Source: Antedon bifida
Lineage: Eukaryota > Echinodermata > Crinoidea > Comatulida > Antedonidae
Length of the DNA: 64,000 nt
NCBI GenBank assembly: GCA_963402885.1
Contig: OY727103.1
Span: forward strand, 8,656,501 to 8,720,500
Direction: 5' to 3'
Notes under the pieces: model-generated
Databases searched by the model: none
Told to the model about the DNA's origin: nothing
The model's input: the letters and a program-made list of their open reading frames with translations, nothing else
Shown here: positions 45,541 to 57,200 of the stretch, one piece after another
Position numbering within the stretch: position 1 is the stretch's first letter
How the letters are laid out: every line of letters starts with the position of its first letter
Translations under genes and position numbers: made by a program

Positions 45541-47743
45541 GCTCCATTTATATTAGCATATGGTAAAACAAATCGGTAGAAGCTAAAACAACTTACATAT
45601 AATTTCACGACACTGCAACAGTATAATGGCTACGCTTACCCATACATATTTGAGGCTTTCTTGTGCATAACCGTAGCGTTTTGTTTAAACAAATAAAGTG
45701 TAGGACTATTGTGTTTGTGAACTCGGTCATTCAAAATAAAGAGGTTTCGCATAACTCTAAACAGACGGAAATGAATGAATATTTAGTTGAATATAGACTT
45801 TGATTAAAATGTAATATCTATCATTGCATTGACTACTATGCAGCATTATACATATATGAAATAATCATGTTGACGAATTATATATCATGTGCTACCAATA
45901 AGGCTCTAGACTATAATGCATAATGCGTTTCACTCCTTTATTCCACACATTTTCATTTTCTACCTGGTTTGTTCCGGGTTCAGATTTACTGAAACTCTAC
46001 AGTATAAACAACATACAGTTGACTATCAACAAGTGTTCAAATAGGCACTATATGCATGAGGGAGTCAATACCAGTCAAACTAATACGTCTTTTATAAACT
46101 CAAGTTTGTAAACATTAGTTAAGCTAGTAATCATAGCAATACTTATTATGCATTTACCACAATATACAACAAGTAAAACAGTTTCATCATATTCAAACAA
46201 TTAAATAAACGAGAGTGGTGTAAAATAAAACTAACCGTCAACTAAACCGTTTACAATGTCAATACTGCCAACTGTTGACGCTTGTTGAACTGTTTTGATA
46301 GATGCTAAGCTGTTTGTACAATTGTTGTGGTGCAGCCTGCTGTAGACTAAGCCTAATAAATAGCATGTGCGTTGCGTGATAGCCTAACTCGTCAACGTGA
46401 TGAGTTCAAATATAGTTGAAATTGCAATTGTGAACTGTGAATTGTGAATAAACGTCTTTTGGCCTACAGTATTGCTAACGAGATTGGAAGAATAAATTAT
46501 TAAGTCAAAACAAAAATAGGTGCCGTTGCGCCTTTTGTAGACTTTGCAAAGAAAATAATTAGGCTTTTGGGGAACATTGCATACAAAAGCATTTAGAACA
46601 TTTTTTGACAAATAACAGATAAACGTAAAAAGAGGATTGGAGGATAGAGGCCGATATACACTGTGACCATAACAACATCGTTATTCGCGACTATAAAAAA
46701 AGCAACAAGCATCACGTCATCTCCGCATGTATGTTAAATTGACTCGATAACGCCATCTATAGTTTATTTTTTAGCATGATTGAAAACAAAAAATGCTGCC
46801 GAATGAGGGCACGCGTACCCGGTAGTGTTGCTAATGGAATTCGAACCCCATAGTCGGCTCAACAGAAAACGTTTGCGTTAGCGAATTGTAGTTAGCTCAA
46901 TTCTTACGTCACGCATCATGGATATGACTAATGAATATTCATGTTTATTTTGTGACGTTTCATGATGGGTCCCCAACTTATATAGCTACCTGGAAGCCAC
47001 TTAACTAAGCAAACCAACCCTGAAGTGTCAGGAAAATTATATGTTATCACAAAAAGTACCTATAATTTGTGAAAGTGACGAATTAGTTTTATTTTAGATG
47101 GTGTGCACGAAAAACAAACATGGAAACTTTACAATATAGACTCTCTATTAAAAGTGAAACCAAAAGCTAAAATAAATGGAATATATTCCCTGAATGAATT
47201 AAGTATTGGTCCCGATAACTGTAGAACTTCACATTGATTTAAAATAAATAAGCTTGACTACGGCATTGTCACAATGATATAAATACACTGTTGGCCAAAC
47301 AGAGAAAATACATACCAACAAGAGGCGAGAAATGAATACAAAATAGTGAAAAAATCCAAAACAACAAATGTAATTTATACTAGCATACATGTAGGGTAAA
47401 ACTTACCAGTAGAAACAGTAGAAGCTAAACAACTTACATATAATTCCACGACACTCCAACAGTATAATGGCTACATTTACTAAACCCATACATATTTAGG
47501 CTTTTATCTGTATAACCGTAGCTTTTTGTTCAAACAATAAAGTGTAGGACTATTGTGATTGTGAACTCGGTTTCGCATGACTACCAAACAGACGGAAATG
47601 AATAAATATTTAGTTGAATACAGACTTTGAGTTAATATCTATCATTGCATTGACTACTATCATACATATATTTATGGAACTATAGTTAAAATCATCATGT
47701 TGACGAATTATATATCATGTACTAGCAATAAAGCTCTAGACTA

Positions 47744-48242
47744 TGTGAAAACGACCATCGCTCACAAATTTGATAACGCCCACAAAGGTAAAAAAAATAG
47801 AGAATTTTTCGCCCACAAATGTAAAAAAAAAAAATCAAATCAAATTTAGTGCTAGACTCAAACAATTTTGATTGAGTTAATACATTAACTTGAGACTTAA
47901 CATGCAAATATCGCGCGCACAAGCAGTAAATGGTAATAATCCAACGCGTTAACGACGACCCTAACAGACGTATCGTGAAAACACAAGTATTGAAACAACT
48001 CAATACAATGTTTATAAATACATTAACATTAACTCGATAAAATTGTTTTGGGCCTAGCACTAAATTTGATTTGATTTGTATTTTTTTTACATTTGTGATG
48101 CGTTTTTACATTTGTGGTTGTTTTCACATTTGTGGGTGATGCGTTTTCACATTTGTGGTTGTTTTCACATTTGTGGGTGATACGTTTTCACATTTGTGGT
48201 TATTTTCACATTTGTGGTTGTTTTAACATTTGTGGGTTTAAC
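47744..48242. mobile_element. ~500 bp element with iterated CACAAATGTGAAAAC ends
   Basis: The left part has CGCCCACAAATGTAAAAA then CAAATCAAATTTAGTGCTAG. The right part has CTAGCACTAAATTTGATTTG, then a run of ACATTTGTGG(T/G)TG(T/A)TTTTC copies. The inner inverted pair (about 47826-47865 and 48050-48090) and the iterated outer motif suggest a TIR element inserted at the edge of the last tandem unit. Exact ends are uncertain. Confidence 0.65.
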
Positions 48243-50714
48243 AAGGCACCTGAAAATTAGGGTCAATATGAAAGAAACCCAACATTAAATAAAACTTTCT
48301 CTATAGGCAATTACATTAAGAAGAAAATAAATAATGGACATTACAGATGATCTTCGTGTTAAAGAAGATAAAATCAGAGATAATTAATACATACAATCCA
48401 GGCAAATGCAACAGTATTAGTATGCCATCATAATAAATGGTATCCTAAAAAATGTAATTAATGATTCCGATCATCCACTCAATAAATTCGTTAAGCTTAG
48501 CCAAACTGGTAGACTGATCACTCTAAATCAAAACACTAAAGGTTGCCGACAAGCATTCGTTTATTCAACCAGGTCTTTAATAGCAAGTTTGTAAGATCTC
48601 TTTAGAATCACTGGTTACGGCGCATTGTTTTGTATTCGTTTGTCTAATTACATGTAATCAACCAACCAGGTTTCATTAGTACCTTGTTTTTAAACATGAC
48701 AATAAATAATATCGTATCGTATAATGCAGTTCCACGCAATAGGCCTATTGTTTTGTAACTTAATTTGACGTTTAATGCGGCATACACATCACACTTTAAA
48801 TGTAAGCGTCGTCCTCAATAGACATAATTTTGTCGTCCTGAAATTGGCCTAAACATAACTGTTATTTATGTCACTGGAAGGCAGCGCAAAAAGTCGAGAC
48901 AAAAAGAAAGCACAAAACTCCAAACTGGGTGGAATATGTCATATATTGAATGACGGAAACGATTATGAATAAACCAAATTGGGCAGCCACATCGTAATAT
49001 TTACATTACAAATCAAGACACAATTTGTATTAGCAGCTAAATTGAGCTGCCCTAAATCACATAATTAGATAATCGTATAATATAATAAAAGAAACCAACA
49101 AATATAATATCAAAGGTATGTTAAATGAAAAATACACAATTAGCAAAACTAAATTACAAGGTTTTGCACTACAAAGCAAAAGCTATATATCTGGAAATTA
49201 AAAGATAACAAACATTGTAAACAATGTGGAATCACTGATGGTGAAGATCACATGTTCTTCAAATGTAAACCTATTAAAGATGTTTGAAAAAAGTAGGAAA
49301 TATCTGAATGATAACTATATGTATAGTAGGTCTATACAGTTTCTAATTTGTAATTATTTTTTATTAAGAATATACCAAACTGTATTTGTCTGCAATCAAA
49401 GTGCCAAATGTTTCTGAGTTGTTGCTAAATCACGAATAGGCTACTCGCGCATTAAATCAAACCACTGAAGGAAAATGATAAATTTTTACCTGCATACCTG
49501 TATCATTAAAATGACCAAACATAGCCAGCATTTTATTGTCTTCAATATTTACATTTTGTTAGGCCTACATTAGTTAGTAAAAAATGCACTGTCCAGTTAA
49601 AAACATACAAATCTAATTTAAAAGATTTAAAACACAAAAACACAGTGTAATATTGATGAAAACGTTAAAATGTTAAACATAATAAAAGTTAAGAACATAT
49701 GATTACTAGAGCAACGATTATATTTTAGAAAATAACATCCGAATTAGTAAAATTACCGATAGCCCGTTTACAGGTTGTTTATTTTCTTTTTATTTATCTT
49801 CTTGCAGCAGAATTTATACCTAATTTGTAAAGTAGCTTGTTCGGTAGGACTTACAGTAAACTATAGTGTGTTTGTTTATTATGCATTTTTTACACATTCG
49901 ACAAAATATACAGAAATTTAAAACATAAAGCATTTAACACCCGGACAGTTGTCCACATGAAAAGCAAAAGGCAAAAGCTAGATACCTATTAAGTTAAATG
50001 AAATAACCCCAACTCCCATTTTCCTAAAAACATAGTGAGTATGATGGTAATACTGTTTTATTGAACAATTAGCAGATGTAGTTGTTAATTTGGGAATGTT
50101 AATACAGTAAGTGGATTTGATACTGGTTATATTATGGATAAGTTGGCTTTTGAATAAATATGTAGCTGTTCTTATGTCTAATTTGGACTAGTGGACTAGT
50201 TGTTTAAGGACTAATAACATCCGTATCATTGCTTTGCTGCAATGCATGAAATGCTGATTTTTGAAGAGTTTGTATTTGTACTGAATGGATACCAGTACTG
50301 TTAACATAACACCAAGGACAAAGACGGATGTCGCGGGTGAAAGTGTGGAGATACCAATCGTATGTACCGGAGTATTAAGCTTATTTTTCATCGCTACTTT
50401 TAAGACAATAATGTACTAACTGTATTACAGTTAAGGAATACAAAATTAATTTATTACATCATACCGAAATTAAAAATCTTAAAAGCTACTCAATTATACT
50501 ATACTACTGGATATAATAATATACCTGCATTAAGGTATTACAGATATGTGCATAACACTCTCTCATTACATCACAAAAATAATGCACAATCAACACAAAT
50601 GTAAATACGAAAGGTACAATAGGACAGACATGTACTGTAAATACTGTTAATAATGCATAGTTATATTGATTGCACTAATTCTGAAATATAGACCCCCGCA
50701 CAGTCAGCTTAATT
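48243..50714. other. Intergenic region between gene 2 and the tandem array
   Basis: No host gene seen. About 48880-49300 holds a LINE 3' relic (listed apart). TTTATT on the plus strand at 50448 gives AATAAA on the minus strand about 260 bp past the gene 2 stop, a possible poly(A) signal. Confidence 0.5.
48880..49300 (+). pseudogene. LINE 3'-end relic
   Basis: The plus-strand translation includes KDNKHCKQCGITDGEDHMFF then KCKP, a CxxC...HxxxxxC knuckle like the one ending many LINE ORF2 proteins. Stops lie upstream. Possibly the same LINE type as the 53.4-54.3 kb relic. Confidence 0.6.
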
Positions 50715-51214
50715 TCATTTTCTTTTCAACACGAATGTCTTAACCCATTCAAGTGTATCGTCACTCAGCAACCCTTGTGATTCCAAATCCAAAATCAAAA
50801 CCCACCTGTCTTCATACTTCTTAAGAACAGGGAAGTTGTAACGTCCATCAAGAGTTTTCATATCTGAGTCACTAAGACTTATCCCCAGATTGAAAATCTT
50901 AAGTGTGTGTCCTGAAAATGCTACTACACGCTTCATAATTTTGAATGGAGCAAGCTTTTCTTGAATGACTGACTGAAAGCCAAATTGTTCCGTTACTTGT
51001 ATTGCGTCATACAGAACAGAAAGATTTGTTCGACTCAATAGTCCTTTGTCAGACAACAGAGTTAACAGATCTAGTGTAGTGGTAACCGTTTTCACAGCTT
51101 CAAAGTCGCTTAACATTTCGTTGAACAGAACTTTTAGTCTGTTAAGGAGTCCACGTTCATCATACCATTGTGCAAACTCTGTAATTAACTGTTTAAACTC
51201 ATCGTTCGAAAGAT
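50715..51214 (-). CDS. Gene 2 terminal exon: DED-like domain
   Basis: 500 nt, acceptor CATGTAG, entering in phase 1 (G|AT, Asp). 166 codons with stop. Starts DLSNDEFKQLITEFAQWY; then DLLTLLSDKGLLSRTNLSVL matches the helix pattern LLxLLxxxGLLSxxNLxxL of death-effector domains. A second helical piece ends DLESQGLLSDDTLEWVKTFV. The DED call rests on this pattern only; another death-fold type is possible. Confidence 0.75.
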
Positions 51215-54200
51215 CTACATGGTTAAATAAAAACAATGTTACAATATTATGTAATTTAATACAATAGAATGGCATGAATATAATCACTGTTGTCACTTGC
51301 TTGAAGATTATGATTATACTATTAAGTAATGAAACACCACTTAGTATAACATACTGTACACCTTATAGTTATTATATATAACATATTATTTTGCAAAATT
51401 ATTTGATGTCATTATCGCTTTATGTTCTTATAATGACCATAGTTATTGCATTGTAATCTTTATCTAGGTCAGTAAGTTACCTTCACTTGGATGAAATTGG
51501 TGACTCGATGATGCGCCTTCAATTTCGTCACTATTGCCTAAAAAGTAACACAATGAGATGTTACTTTATATGAATTTATTTAAACAATGCATCGCATTTT
51601 ATCAATTGTTATACGTAGAAAAAAACTTCTATTTACAGTTCTCTGTTCTATCCATGGGCGACAGTGAGTTTCGTTGTGCATTATAATTAATATCCTCTTA
51701 ATCTAAAACATTACCACAAATAAATATAACATACCTGGATATGAACTTGATGCTTCAACAACACCTGTAACAAATTCATATTGTCAAAACTCAATATCAC
51801 AAAAACAATACATATTTATAAATCGTAAAATAAATGCAAAAGTAAAAATATGAAAAAACACCTCAAATCGTAAAATATGTTCTTACAAAATAAGTTTCAA
51901 AACATGTAAAGCTCCATTAATAAAACAATATTTATGTTTATAAGGTGAGAGTGTGTAGAGCCCCAACGCAACTCGTAAAATAAACGCGCGCAAAACGTAA
52001 ACATTAACAAAAAACCCTTTTAATTGAACGGTTTTTTAAAACAGAAATATCCTTTAAAACGTAAAATTAACTCAAACGTAAAAATAAAAAAACACTTAGA
52101 AAATTATATTATGATACATATGATCATTATAAACAACTAGCTTATAGGTCTATTAGCAAATTTCATGAATATAAAACTGGTCGTTACATTATATAATACC
52201 ATCTTCATACACTTTCTTTCACTCAACTACGCCTTTACGCGTGTATAAGTAATATTTCAGATTTCTTTTTGGCTTAGGCGTAATCTATTTTATTAATGAA
52301 AGCTTATTAATTATAAAATATTCTTTTAAATTATTAAACACAAAATGTTTGTTTCAGATTATCTCTCATAAACTTTTACTAAAACAGTTGTAATTACTAT
52401 CGTATCTTATTTATTGCATTATAGAAAATAAAAGTTTATGTTATTCATAAATTTAAACAAACAATCTTTAATTATTAAAAATGTAAACTGCTAAAGTATG
52501 CAATGCAAACTGGAACAAAAAAGAAAGAGATTGAAATAAATAACATATTGGATTACAGACTATAAAGGTGTGTTTTTAAAAGAATATTTAAAACTTCTGC
52601 TAGTCATAAATATTACTATTATAGGTACATTTATGTCCTGCAGGAGATGGCATAATTGTTGACACTACCACCCACACCAATTTGTTTTTAATGGACGATG
52701 CCCAGAATTTGTTTGCTTACAGTTGATAAACAGCTCATTAAGTAAATACTTAAATATCACTGTTCGATTGCAAAATTTGCATTGTCATCGTCATCATCAC
52801 CATCATCATCATGACAATAACTATATCATTATTATCTTTATCTACTGGTAATTTACCTTCACTTGGATAACTTTGGCGGCTCAGTGGTGTGCCTTCGTTT
52901 TCGTCACAATTGCCTAAAATTGATCAAAGTGCGATGTTACTTTCAACATTATTGTAATTATCTAAACGTGTTCTATATTTGCACGCAACGTTGTACATTT
53001 TTTTATACGTATAACAAAATGCTTCATTATAGTTCCCTGTTATGTTCTGTTGATGTATGGCAGTGAGTTCTTAATGAAGACAATTGTACAGTTTAATTAA
53101 TATTCACTCTATCAATCTAAACCAATACCATAAAAAATATAACATACCTGTAGTTGAACTGGATGCCCCAACTACACCTGTAACAAAATAAACAATACAA
53201 TAACTATTTCCATATAAAATAGAAATTCCAGATTATTTGGGTTACATTATAATGATTAGGCCTATAATGATCTGAAACCACAATGTTAGGTATTTTAAGT
53301 TACCTACTAAATAATACTAATGTTAGCGCCTTACTAGAAGAACAAAGCAAATGTGAAGGGATTCTAAACATTGATGAATGTAAAACACGTTTGAAATGAA
53401 ATCCAATAAGGCTTCAGGCAGTGATGGTTTATCAAACGTTTTGGAATTCCATTGACACCCTATGTAAAGCATTTAATTGTTATTTTAATAAATGTAAATT
53501 ATCAGTTTTCAAAGGAACAACAGATGAATAATCTCTTGATGTGCAAACATGATAAAACAAGTTTTAAAAAACAGGAGATAGATAATGCTATTGCTAATAT
53601 ATTATATTGATAGTTGGTGACGTAATATAAACTGATCAGAAATGTTATATAAAAGGAAGCTTCGCTGACGAAAACAAGACTTGTTGAAATTGTACAAGAA
53701 TACATAGATAGTTTTAATAAATAAATTGCCATTTGGTTTAGGTCGTCATGGTCCAATGTATTTGGTGAAGACTCTCGATTACAACGAATGATGGATCATT
53801 AAAAAGGATTTTGGAAGACTATTGGTGTTTTACAAGGAAATGACTAAATGTAAGAAGCAACATGAGATTAAAATTGCTCAGTTAGCTGACGATACACTAC
53901 TTTTGGCTGTAGATAAAACAAGTATGAAACTTATTTTAATTAAGTTCTTGTTTTGTAAGGTTGCAGGTTATCACAATTATACACTTTCAACCAAAGATGA
54001 AAACCATAAGAATGTGAATCTTCAAAACATTATGTTTTTTAAATCATTTGGAATACAGTACGTTGATGAACTTGTACATTCTTTGGTACTTTTGTTGGTT
54101 ATAATAAAAAGAAACGCCGCAAAAACAATTGAGTTGAAAAGATCGATATTGAGAAAAAAGAAATGTTAGTATTTTGGTAAAGTAGTATATTAGATGTGCC

Positions 54201-57200
54201 CACAAAGATAAAATGTATAGTATTATTTGTATAAGAACGATACAAAATAATAAAAGGAACTACTGTATGTTTCAAGAAATTAAAAACAGGAGAATAAAAA
54301 TAACATGAATTATTGTAGTACAATGGTATTACCCCGTATCATGCCATGTTCAGAAACATGAATGGGATTTACATTTGCGACGACCCAGGGAACTTAAAAA
54401 GTAACCCATGCAATAGAAAGGTAGTAGCAGACAAGTAAAATGCAGGTGCTGTTTATTGTCTCTAGACATAATAGGCCTACTGGACGATATAGTATTCAAC
54501 AGGAGCAGCTACACTATTTCAAGAGCCAGATTGGATGGTAGAGGATTTGTTCATCTCTCGATTTTTTGTTAATCAGTGATTTTACCCAAAATTAGGAAAA
54601 TTAGAAGCAATGTGTCTTTTATTTGCTTACAAATATAAGAGGTTGATTTGATGTATAGTGTGCCTTCACAACATATTCCTAACAGTCCACGCAACATTTG
54701 TTTTGTAGAAATCGCAGATATTTTACATATTTTATATGACTGAGAAAAGTTACCAATATTATTGTATCCTGTGTGTATAACTATTGTATAATAATTAATT
54801 GTAATATTTGTATTGTATATTGAATTTAAATATTGATAGTACAATTATTTCAATTATTTAACTGCTTACAAATGTTTTGTGACAGATTAGCTCTCACTGA
54901 CACAATATCTGAGTGACAAAGTTGTAATCACTAGCAAAAGAGCTCTAGACTCTTTTGCTAAAAGAACAAACATTATTATTATTTTTTTTAAATTAAATAC
55001 AGGTGAACAATACCTGTATTATTGTTAAACTCTCAATGAAATAATATAGCAGCTCTTTAAAAGATTAAAATGTAAACAGATAACGTCAATGGTATGTGAT
55101 GCATAACTGAAACACTTCTGCTAGGCGCCTGACATTAGTCTCCTAAGGTCCAAACTAGTTATGTTAATTTTGTAGTGTGTTGTTGATGTATTTATCAATG
55201 GTAATGACGAATAAAAGATGATAAAAAAGATGGAGATTTAATTAAGATGAAGTAATTAAATTGACGAAAGAACATAAACGGAAAAAAACTTACCTTTAGA
55301 AAAATATCGCTTGATATGAGCTGTATTCATAGACGTATCGGGTCCACATTTAACTCTATCTTTTTTCAAACACGTTTCAAGATCAACTAAGTGATGTTCC
55401 TTTGGATTACAAGCATCGCATACCACACGTAGCTTGTAACCACTACCTTCATATATGTTGCATACGGTTTGTAGTTGGTCCCTCAAGTAACTTAGTACCT
55501 GAACACATGGAAGGGGTGTAAAATATTACATTTAATTTACAATTACATTACATTTTGTTTGGAAGTGTATAATTATATAAATATCATGCATAATAATGAT
55601 TACCTCCATGCAAACACTCGGTTGCAGTTGTAGTTTCTTTGGTTTGGCGCCACCAACTTCTGTGTTGTAACTCTGTTCTGTCCGACGATATATTTGAAGC
55701 TATTAAGTAATAAAACAAAAGTAAATGTTTGTTGATGAAGCCTTTCTTTATTAAAGATGTGTAAACATCATTTGATAATTTGGTTGGTTGATTTGTGTTA
55801 TTGTAAACATTACTATAATAGATATGTTAAGTTGGTAGGTATAGGTGCGTAGTGCAAGATGCGTTATGCAATCATATACCATAAGTAATACATACACTAT
55901 ATATACTAATTGATCTAGTATGTATGTATATGCTACAAACATAGTGAGATACTTAACAACTATTGTCCTACCTTAATTGCATGTGGTTTTTCATGTTCAC
56001 GCTCAATTTGTACTGCACCTAAACTGACTTTGTGATCTTTAAATTCAAAATCACTACGATTCCGGAACACTTGTGAATCGTCACTATCTGTTCCTGTCAT
56101 CAATTCAAGAAATGCAACAACTAAAGTGTGGTACACAGCCTCAGGGAGAAAGTCTGTCGGAGTCAGGTAAATCGATACCATCTGCATGTCATCTTTTGTC
56201 ACTTCTAGTTTAGTATGTGTATACATTTTCATCCGACATGGAACCAAGAATTCACGGTTACTATTTTGTACCTGTTATTATAAACATTGATGATTACACA
56301 TTATTGATGAAAGGGAATAATAGCTTATAATTATCAATTGATGCACATAATACTTACACTCTTCTTCTCATAGAGCAACCGAAACACCCTCATCACTTCA
56401 ATGAATATGTCAAAGTGATCTCGGTTTTGTGTTGTCCATAAATAACATAGTAACTCTTCCTCAAGAATACCTTCTTTGTCAAGTCTTTCCCATAGAGTCT
56501 TCATTTTCTTCTATGTACAAATATGTAAGTATAAACAATAATTACTACAAATCACTTCATAATTGGAAGACTCCAGTCAGTCAACAAAATATAATTTACA
56601 TTTTATCTTTTTTTTTCTTATTCAAATACTATGATAATTATTATGATTTGTCTACTTACATCTTCAATATGTGGTGGAAATACTGTGATCACAGTTGTCA
56701 GCATCTGTATCATCGTGTGAAGATTAGTTATTACTGTGTTCTTTAATTTCTCGTCTTTATTTGAATACATAATCTTTCCAATGTCATTCATGTACGTTAT
56801 GGCAACGATGATCGCTTCTTCGACAATTCCACATTCAGTGCAAATTCGAGAAGCCTAATAAAAAATGTACATTTTAGTAAAACGATGGCATACCAATATA
56901 TTGACGAATAAGTATATATAAACATTGTGATAATAAAATAAAATGGTAGTCCTTATATAGGTAATTACACTTCCAATTACTACAAGTCATAGTAGGCTTT
57001 TAAAATAAAATGTTTGGTTGTCACATAAAATCTCGTCAATGGTTAAAAACGTGAGGTGGTTTTGATATAATATTATTTATAAATTTTATATATTATATAT
57101 AAATTTCGCAAAAATTATTGATAGTTTATTGTGTTCTAAGGGTGCCGTGAATGTGTTTCTGTAATAAAATTATTGTATGTTATAGATCAGCTTGAGAGCT

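Larger units (their letters stand above)
28969..47743 (-). repeat. Tandem array of eight ~1.25 kb units, broken by transposons
   Basis: The marker GTTTCGCATGACTACCAAAC (or a close variant) begins near 33259, 34498, 38755, 39900, 41207, 43108, 45743 and 47570. Uninterrupted spacing is 1.14-1.31 kb; larger gaps are explained wholly or largely by inserted elements. Other shared blocks are CACGCGTACCCGG, CTAAGTAAACCAACCCTGAAG, AAACAGAGAAAATACATACC and a motif resembling a short first exon. I found no long ORF belonging to the units. Several units have a TATATAG/CTATATA box (e.g. 34014, 41874, 46980). Confidence 0.85.

Noticed and set aside
47722..48060. Minus-strand ORF of 112 codons
   Set aside because: Runs across the border between a tandem unit and an inserted repeat element; no conserved features.
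51046..51267. Plus-strand ORF of 73 codons
   Set aside because: Antisense to the DED-like terminal exon of gene 2, whose frame and phases are well supported.
53502..53756. Minus-strand ORF of 84 hydrophobic codons, looking like a membrane protein
   Set aside because: Antisense to a LINE RT relic; hydrophobicity comes from AT-rich composition.
56429..56746. Plus-strand ORF of 105 codons
   Set aside because: Overlaps two COR exons of gene 2 on the opposite strand; AT-rich chance frame.
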